A stretch of 64,000 nucleotides of DNA from JBBQNR01 sp963774075 (GTDB lineage Bacteria; Actinomycetota; Thermoleophilia; Solirubrobacterales; JBBDJG01): NCBI GenBank assembly GCA_963774075.1, contig CAVZDP010000003.1, positions 620,001 to 684,000 on the forward strand, written 5' to 3'. The notes beneath the pieces were generated by a model. It did not search any database and had not been told where the DNA came from. It was given only the letters and a program-made list of their open reading frames with translations. Positions 58,966-64,000 of this stretch are shown in pieces (the first letter of the stretch is position 1; each line of letters starts with the position of its first letter). The translations under genes were made by a program, and so were the position numbers.

Positions 58966-59658
58966 TTACGGAACGAACTCCGGTGCCTTGTCTCTGTAGC
59001 GCTCGGCGAAGGAGCGCAGCACGTCGAAGGTCTCGTCGGTCAGCCTCTTGCAGCCGGCGATGTGCCCCCATGCTACGCCGGCCACCTCGTAGGGCATGCG
59101 GGTGGTGTTCGGGACGAGGATGACGTGATAGGGGTCCTCGTCGAAGAGCCCCTTGAGCTGCGCGAGCTTCTGGCGTGGGATTCCCGGCTTGTAGTAGATG
59201 AGGATTCGCCCGTGCTCGAGCGAGTGCACGAGGTGTAGCGTCCCCGGGCTCTTGCCGTAGGCGCCGTCGTTGGCCGGTACCGGGTCGTGGTTGCCGGAGT
59301 TCGGCGGGTTCGTCTTGTACTCGGGTGCCTTGTCGTCGGGACCGAGGTGGCCACGGCCTTCGATCACCGGGTTCTTCAGCTCGCAGTCCGCCGCCCTGGC
59401 AGCAGTCTGGAGGTCGCTGACGTTCTGCGTCGGCGGATCTGCCGCGCTGACGTCGAGGCTGTTGTCTCCGGCCCCGCCGCTTCCGCCGCCTCCACCGGCG
59501 GCAACAGCGACGATCACGGCGACGACCGCTGCCCCGCCGAGCACGGCGCCCGCCACGATGCTGTAGGTGCGCCGGCGGCGAGACTGCTCGGAGTGCTGGC
59601 GCTCCTGCGCCAGGCGCTCCTGACGGCGGCGTTCCTTCTCCTCCCTGCGGCTGGACAT
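58966..59658 (-). CDS. DUF3105 membrane-anchored protein
   Basis: 230 residues. A highly charged N-terminus (RREEKERRRQERLAQERQ) is followed by a membrane helix (VAGAVLGGAAVVAVIVAVAAG), a Gly-rich linker and the DUF3105 domain: YKTNPPNSGNHDPVPANDGAY, HLVHSLEHGRILIYYKPGIP and AGVAWGHIAGCKRLTDETFDV. The conserved His pairs hint at metal binding, but the family function is unknown. The leftward amidase gene is 63 bp downstream. The 142-bp gap upstream separates it from the divergent FAD oxidoreductase. Confidence 0.85.
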   Translation of the reverse strand: MSSRREEKERRRQERLAQERQHSEQSRRRRTYSIVAGAVLGGAAVVAVIVAVAAGGGGGSGGAGDNSLDVSAADPPTQNVSDLQTAARAADCELKNPVIEGRGHLGPDDKAPEYKTNPPNSGNHDPVPANDGAYGKSPGTLHLVHSLEHGRILIYYKPGIPRQKLAQLKGLFDEDPYHVILVPNTTRMPYEVAGVAWGHIAGCKRLTDETFDVLRSFAERYRDKAPEFVP

Positions 59659-59800
59659 ACTGCTCCTGAGATTACTCGACCCCTCACGCCGGCCGCCTCA
59701 GTGACGGATCGGCTCTTGCACGGTCAGCCGAACGACGCGGTGTAGGGTTGCGCGGCCTTCCCGCGCGTCATCCCTTGCGCGCCCTCGACGAAGCCGGAGA

Positions 59801-61180
59801 TTGGGCCTGACCGAAGCGACAAAGCACTCGATCTACTGGTGGGAGACCGAGCCCGTGACCCCCGGCCCGCCGCTCTCGGAGCCCGTCGAGTGCGACGTCT
59901 GCATAGTCGGTGGCGGCTACACGGGTCTCTGGACCGCTCACTTCCTCAAGCAGGCGGACCCGTCCCTCGACGTGCACGTGGTCGAGGCGAGCTGGGCGGG
60001 AGCGGGAGCGTCAGGCCACAACGACGGCTACGCGATGACGGTGCTCGACATGAGCCACCATCACCTGGTCCAGCACCACGGCGCAGAGGCGGCGGGTGCC
60101 GCGCACGAGGCGGTCGCAACCTCGATCGTCGAGATGGGGGAGTTCTGCGCGCAGCACGGCGTCGACGCCGAGTTCGAGCTCAACGGCTTCGTCGCCTTCG
60201 CCACCAATCCGGGCCAGCTCTGGCGCCTCGAGCGCGACCGCGAGGCAGCCGAGCGCATGGGCGCCGGCGCCGACTTCGAGCTGCTCGACGCAGACGCCGC
60301 CCGCGCGATCGTCTCCTCTCCCTTGGTGCAGGGGGCGCTTCGGGAGCGCCGCAGCGCGATCTTGAATCCACACAAGCTGGTTCGCGGGCTCGCCAGGGTG
60401 GTCTCCGAAGAGGGCGTGACGATTCACGAGCGCACTCCGGCGCTGGACGTCGTTCCGGGAGCGCGGCCGCGCGTCGTCACTCCCGGCGGCGATGTCGCCG
60501 CCGATCGCGTGGTGATAGCAACCAACGCCTACCAGCACGCGTTCGCGCCTTTCCGCAACAAGGTCGTGCCGTTCTGGAGCTACGCGATGGTGACCGAGCC
60601 GCTCGATGACGAGCGCGTCGGTCACGTCTCGTGGCCGGGACGAGAGGGCTTCGAGGACAAGCGCAACTACATCACGATCGGGCGCCTGACCTCCGAGAAC
60701 CGCGTTCTGTGGGGAGGCAGGCTCGCGCCGTACTTCTTCCGCAACGGCATGGACGCCCGGCACATGCGAAACGCGCGCGTGCACGGCGAGCTCAGGGAAG
60801 CGTTCGAGCGCTTCTTTCCGATGTGGAAGGACGTGCGCTTCACGCACGCGTACGGGGGGTGCGTGGCAATCACGCCGTCGTTCGCCCCGTGCTTCGGCCG
60901 GCTCGAGGGGGGAGTCGTGTACGGATACGGCTACAACGGCCACGGCGTCGCTCCGAGCCACACCGGCGGCAAGGTGCTGCGCGACCTCGTGCTCGGCCGC
61001 GACAGCGACTACACGGGGCTCTTCTTCGTCAACGGGCGTGAGCGCAGCTTTCCGCCGGAGCCGCTGCGCATCATCGGGGCAAGGCTGACCGAGCGCCTGC
61101 TCGAGCGGCAGGACCGCCGCTTCGACAGCGGCAGGGGGAAGGGCGAGATGGACCCGCTGTTGCTGCGCCTGCTTCAGTAG
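59801..61180 (+). CDS. FAD-dependent oxidoreductase (DAO/PuuB-like)
   Basis: 459 residues from TTG 59801; a GGAG lies just upstream, rather close. The dinucleotide fold is CDVCIVGGGYTGLWTAHFL with ADPSLDVHVVEASWAGAGASGHNDG. Substrate and C-terminal regions have ADRVVIATNAYQHAFAP, NYITIGRLTSENRVLWGG and YGYGYNGHGVAPSHTGGKVLRDLVLG. This matches gamma-glutamylputrescine oxidase/glycine oxidase-like enzymes oxidising a secondary or primary amine. The substrate is unknown and no transporter or partner gene is adjacent. It converges on the hydrolase-fold gene after 55 bp. Confidence 0.85.
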   Translation: MGLTEATKHSIYWWETEPVTPGPPLSEPVECDVCIVGGGYTGLWTAHFLKQADPSLDVHVVEASWAGAGASGHNDGYAMTVLDMSHHHLVQHHGAEAAGAAHEAVATSIVEMGEFCAQHGVDAEFELNGFVAFATNPGQLWRLERDREAAERMGAGADFELLDADAARAIVSSPLVQGALRERRSAILNPHKLVRGLARVVSEEGVTIHERTPALDVVPGARPRVVTPGGDVAADRVVIATNAYQHAFAPFRNKVVPFWSYAMVTEPLDDERVGHVSWPGREGFEDKRNYITIGRLTSENRVLWGGRLAPYFFRNGMDARHMRNARVHGELREAFERFFPMWKDVRFTHAYGGCVAITPSFAPCFGRLEGGVVYGYGYNGHGVAPSHTGGKVLRDLVLGRDSDYTGLFFVNGRERSFPPEPLRIIGARLTERLLERQDRRFDSGRGKGEMDPLLLRLLQ

Positions 61181-61235
61181 GAGCCACGCTTTGCCTGCGC
61201 TCTACATGAGCCAGGCGGAAGCCCTCGAAGCCGGC

Positions 61236-62081
61236 CTAGGAGGCGGCTGACGCTCGGCGCCGGCGCTGCGTGGGCGCGGCGCGGCGCGGCTTCCAGCAGT
61301 CCTCGACGAAGGCGGCGATCTCGTCCGTCAGCCGCTCCGGGGCGAAGCGCAGCTCGAAGAGCGAATCGGCCTCGAGCAAGCGGCCGTTCGGCAGCTCCTC
61401 GGCGAGCATCCTGGCGTCCGAGAAGGGGTGAATCGCGTCGCGGGGGTGGCCGAGGACCAGCGCCGGCGTCTCGAAGGTCTTGCGCTCGCTGCGATGCGGA
61501 GCGGTGCGGCCGAAGAAGAGGCCCTGCATGATCGCCGCCGATGGACCGGGCGCGCGGCTCAGCACGTCGAGCATGACGTTCGGGAAGTGCCCGAACACAC
61601 GGGGGACGCGCGACATCAGCGCGGCCGCCGGTCTCGTGACGGGGGCGCCGAAGGTGAGGGCGAGCAGCAACGGGGTGAACGAGATGGCGCACGCCAGCAG
61701 GGCGTTGTCGAGCACCGGCATCTCGATCACCATCCCGCGCAGGCGCGACGGCGCGAGCGACGCCACTTCGAGGGTCACGTTCGCGCCCAGCGACGTGCCG
61801 CCCACGATCGCCTCGTCGATCTCCAGATGGTCCATCAGCGCGACGGCCTGGTGGGCGAAGATCGACATCGAATAGCGCCACATGTCGCGCGGCTTGTCCG
61901 CGTCTCCGTGGCCGAGCATGTCGAACGTGATCACGCGGCTGCCCCGCTCGGCGAGCTCCTCCGCGAGAGGCTCGTGCATGCGGCTCGGGAAGAGCAGCCC
62001 CGGCATCAGGATCAGATTCCGGTTCCCGCCGCCGTAGACGTGATAGGCGAGTTTCTGTCCTTCGTGCTTGAAAGTCGGCAT
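61236..62081 (-). CDS. Alpha/beta-hydrolase-fold protein, catalytic His not evident
   Basis: 281 residues. The fold is clear: NLILMPGLLFPSRMHEPLAEEL (oxyanion region), VITFDMLGHGDADKPRD, nucleophile elbow IVGGTSLGANVTLE and VLGHPRDAIHPFSDAR with the acid residue. Where a catalytic His usually follows (GHxxxxExP) the sequence reads ADSLFELRFAPERL, with no His. It may be a non-hydrolytic member, or the base is supplied elsewhere. The C-terminus is basic. It reads divergently from the sigma factor gene, with the tandem palindrome array between them. Confidence 0.8.
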   Translation of the reverse strand: MPTFKHEGQKLAYHVYGGGNRNLILMPGLLFPSRMHEPLAEELAERGSRVITFDMLGHGDADKPRDMWRYSMSIFAHQAVALMDHLEIDEAIVGGTSLGANVTLEVASLAPSRLRGMVIEMPVLDNALLACAISFTPLLLALTFGAPVTRPAAALMSRVPRVFGHFPNVMLDVLSRAPGPSAAIMQGLFFGRTAPHRSERKTFETPALVLGHPRDAIHPFSDARMLAEELPNGRLLEADSLFELRFAPERLTDEIAAFVEDCWKPRRAAPTQRRRRASAAS

Positions 62082-62142
62082 CGCCGCGAGTCTATCCGAG
62101 CTCTCGGTGGCTTAGAACCGCATACGCGCACGCATACCGAGC

Positions 62143-62277
62143 CCTCGGTGCACCCGGAATTCGCGCCTAAGCGAATTCCGGCCTGTTCCTCGGTGCACCC
62201 GGAATTCGCGCCTAAGCGAATTCCGGCCTGTTCCTCGGTGCACCCGGAATTCGCGCCTAAGCGAATTCCGGCCTTGT
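62143..62277. repeat. Three tandem 45-bp repeats, each with a GCCTAA-loop palindrome
   Basis: Three near-identical 45-bp units start at 62143, 62188 and 62233. Each begins CCTCGGTGCAC and contains perfect 11-bp arms CCGGAATTCGC/GCGAATTCCGG around GCCTAA (62154-62181, 62199-62226, 62244-62271), then GCCTGTT. A degenerate fragment (AATTCCGGCC) follows near 62291. The array fills the middle of a 315-bp divergent gap between the hydrolase-fold and sigma factor genes; no small gene was seen in that gap. Confidence 0.9.
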
Positions 62278-62396
62278 TCCACGGCCTTTTAATTCCGGCC
62301 TTTTACAACCGCTCAACCTGCCCGCTCCCCAAGCGTTTGTACGAGCAGGCGCAAAACTAGCTCACTGGAACGGACGAAAGGTCGATAATTGGCTGA

Positions 62397-63965
62397 ATGG
62401 AGGCGGCACGAACGCCAGCCCCGCTCACCCTTAGCGCAGAGCCCCGGAACTCCCGCTATCTCCTCAAGCTCGCCTCCGACGAGCGCCTCGTTCGTCGTGC
62501 GCGCTCGGGCAGCGAGCCGGCCTTCGCGGAGCTCTTCGAGCGCTACCACCGCCCGATCCTGGCCTTTTGCCGCCACATGCTCGGGTCGCACGAGGAGGCA
62601 GAGGACGCGGTGCAGCAGACGTTTGCAGCCGCGCACGGGGACCTGCTTCGAAACGAGCGCGACATCGCGCTGCGGCCGTGGCTCTACCGGATCGCGCGCA
62701 ACCAGTGCATCAGCACGATTCGGCGCCGCCGGCCCGTGGCCGAGCTGTCGGATGCGCAGCCGTCGCTCGTCGGCCTTTCCGAGCAGGTCGCGGGACGCGG
62801 TGAGCTGCGCGAGCTACTGCACGACCTGGCGAAGCTCCCGGACGACCAGCGCGAGGCCCTCGTGCTCGCGGAGCTGCACGAGAACTCCCACGCCGACGTG
62901 GCGCAGATCCTCGGTTGCGAGAGGGAGAAGGTGAAGTCGCTCATCTTTCAGGCGCGAAGTGCGCTGATCAGGGCGCGCGAGGCCCGCGAGCTGCCGTGCG
63001 AGGATGCTCGCCGTCAGCTCAGCACGCTCCGGGGCGGCGCTCTTCGGAAGGGCGCGCTCGGCAGGCACGTGCGCGAATGCGACGGCTGCAGGGCGTTCGG
63101 CGCCGAGGTGCGGCGCCAGCGCCAGCAGCTTGCGACGCTGCTGGCCGTCGTGCCGAGCGCGACGTTGAAGCTCGGCGCCGCCAGCGCCATGGCCGCGACG
63201 GCGGGCTCCGCTGCAACGGCAGGGTCTGCAGCGACGGCCGGCTCGGTTGCAGGGTCAGGAGCCGCGCTCGCGGGAGCCACCGCGACGGGCAAGGCGCTCG
63301 GGTCTGCCGTGCTGCTGAAGGGCGCCGCTGCCGTCACCGCCGCGACCGTGTTGGCTGCCGGGGGAGCGGTGGGCGTCGAGAGAGTTCGCGGAGTTTCCAA
63401 CCCGGCCGGGCCACCGCCGGCGAGCGCCCCCGCCGATCGAGCGCCGGGAACCGGCCAGGCAATCGGTGCGCCCCCCGAGGGCGGGTCGGGAACGGCCGCT
63501 GAAGGGCGGAACGGTGGCGCCCGCAAGGGTGACGGGCGAGCGCGCAAGCGCCCGCGCCGAGCTCGCGGAGCGCTGCCGGGCGCGCTGCTGCCGGGGCGGC
63601 TCGGAGACCTTCGCGGCGATGCGGTCGGGCCGGCGGGGCGGGCACGAGATCGAAAGGACCGCTCGGATTCGCAACGGAAAGCTCCCGCCGCGAAACGACG
63701 GCTCGACGGGCGCGCGGGCCGCGGGGGTCGGCGTCGCACCACCGTGGAGCCCAAACGCGACGGGGTTCAGCGCCGTCCGGGCAAGCGGCTTCGAAAGCGC
63801 GTCGAGAGCGGGCGCCGGCAGGCCGAGCGGCGGCGGAAGCGCGCAACCCCTCCGCCCCCGGCGCCGGCCACAGGGGCGCCCTCGGGTGAAGCACCCGCCC
63901 AGGAGCCCTCGAGGCTCCAGTCCGCCGACCCGGCGGCCTTCGGCGGCGCCCCGCCCCCCTCCTGA
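62397..63965 (+). CDS. ECF sigma factor fused to zinc-finger/membrane tail
   Basis: 522 residues from ATG 62397. Sigma region 2 is AFAELFERYHRPILAFCRHMLGSHEEAEDAVQQTF with ALRPWLYRIARNQCISTIRRRR; region 4 is LAKLPDDQREALVLAELHENSHADVAQILGCEREKVKSLIFQARSAL. The remaining C-terminal part (about 320 residues) starts with ELPCEDARRQL and LGRHVRECDGC, an anti-sigma-like Hx3Cx2C zinc motif. An Ala/Thr-rich repeat (TAGSAA x3), a hydrophobic helix (AVLLKGAAAVTAATVLAAGGAV) and a long basic Pro/Arg-rich disordered end follow. It may be a membrane-tethered sigma factor carrying its own inhibitory domain. The last 35 bases of the window hold nothing recognisable. Confidence 0.8.
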   Translation: MEAARTPAPLTLSAEPRNSRYLLKLASDERLVRRARSGSEPAFAELFERYHRPILAFCRHMLGSHEEAEDAVQQTFAAAHGDLLRNERDIALRPWLYRIARNQCISTIRRRRPVAELSDAQPSLVGLSEQVAGRGELRELLHDLAKLPDDQREALVLAELHENSHADVAQILGCEREKVKSLIFQARSALIRAREARELPCEDARRQLSTLRGGALRKGALGRHVRECDGCRAFGAEVRRQRQQLATLLAVVPSATLKLGAASAMAATAGSAATAGSAATAGSVAGSGAALAGATATGKALGSAVLLKGAAAVTAATVLAAGGAVGVERVRGVSNPAGPPPASAPADRAPGTGQAIGAPPEGGSGTAAEGRNGGARKGDGRARKRPRRARGALPGALLPGRLGDLRGDAVGPAGRARDRKDRSDSQRKAPAAKRRLDGRAGRGGRRRTTVEPKRDGVQRRPGKRLRKRVESGRRQAERRRKRATPPPPAPATGAPSGEAPAQEPSRLQSADPAAFGGAPPPS

Positions 63966-64000
63966 GACGGCGTTTCCGCTGCACCCCGGCACTTCCCCGC

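Noticed and set aside
62143..62277. CRISPR-like array
   Set aside because: The period is 45 bp but the whole unit is repeated, with no unique spacers and no cas genes nearby. It is a tandem palindrome repeat.
63190..63260. DNA repeat near 63.2 kb
   Set aside because: It encodes a TAGSAA-type peptide repeat within the sigma-factor tail, so it is explained as coding sequence.

Overview
The window is high-GC chromosomal DNA from an actinobacterium. The operon rpmH-rnpA-yidD-yidC-jag-rsmG-parA-parB reads leftward, and dnaA-dnaN-recF-DUF721-gyrB-gyrA reads rightward, so this is the replication-origin neighbourhood. A complete fhaA-fhaB-pstP-ftsW/rodA-pbpA-pknB cluster supports Actinobacteria. A long, insert-bearing GyrB, DUF3105 and DUF4446 proteins and frequent GTG/TTG starts are compatible with a deep lineage such as Thermoleophilia (Solirubrobacterales-like). 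That placement is an inference from gene content; no 16S rRNA gene is present.

Layout. 1-3.4 kb: leftward genes for a truncated secreted protein, a GtrA-like protein, acylphosphatase, an alkaline-phosphatase-superfamily enzyme and a DUF4126 membrane protein. 3.5-7.9 kb: a PLP aminotransferase translationally coupled to an atypical D-Ala-D-Ala ligase, a bifunctional-nuclease-family protein, an HD-GYP protein and tRNA-Ile(GAU). 8-13 kb: parB, parA, rsmG with an embedded parS-like site, and the jag/yidC/yidD/rnpA/rpmH group. 13-22.8 kb: candidate origin region, dnaA, dnaN, recF, DUF721 gene, gyrB, gyrA. 22.9-26 kb: HNH endonuclease, prephenate dehydratase, DUF4446 protein and a membrane-anchored CARDB-like protein. 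26.3-36 kb: the cell-wall growth and Ser/Thr phosphorylation cluster, ending in a second, canonical ddl, followed by a convergent second receptor kinase. 36-40.5 kb: thioredoxin-fold protein, secreted protein, purM, uppP, dedA.

40.6-57 kb is a surface-polysaccharide region: DegT aminotransferase, nucleotide-sugar dehydratase, LytR_C protein, a surface protein, O-antigen ligase/polymerase, flippase, three glycosyltransferases and a PglC/WcaJ-type initiating transferase. Embedded in it is a three-gene set: CDP-alcohol phosphotransferase, COG1213-type nucleotidyltransferase and an archaeal-like sn-glycerol-1-phosphate dehydrogenase. I infer that this set makes and transfers a CDP-activated polyol phosphate, possibly CDP-glycerol of sn-1 stereochemistry. 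57-64 kb holds a PGRP amidase, a DUF3105 protein, an FAD oxidoreductase, an alpha/beta-hydrolase-fold protein and an ECF sigma factor fused to a zinc-finger/membrane tail.

The most unusual non-coding signals are two repeat families. The first is a palindrome with 11-bp arms and a constant GCCTAA loop, found at three loci (one a 3 x 45 bp tandem array), with compensatory base changes between copies. The second is a pair of hairpin-rich intergenic elements sharing the core CAAGGACGCAGGGC, one beside rsmG and one between gyrB and gyrA. No insertion sequences, CRISPR arrays or phage genes were seen.
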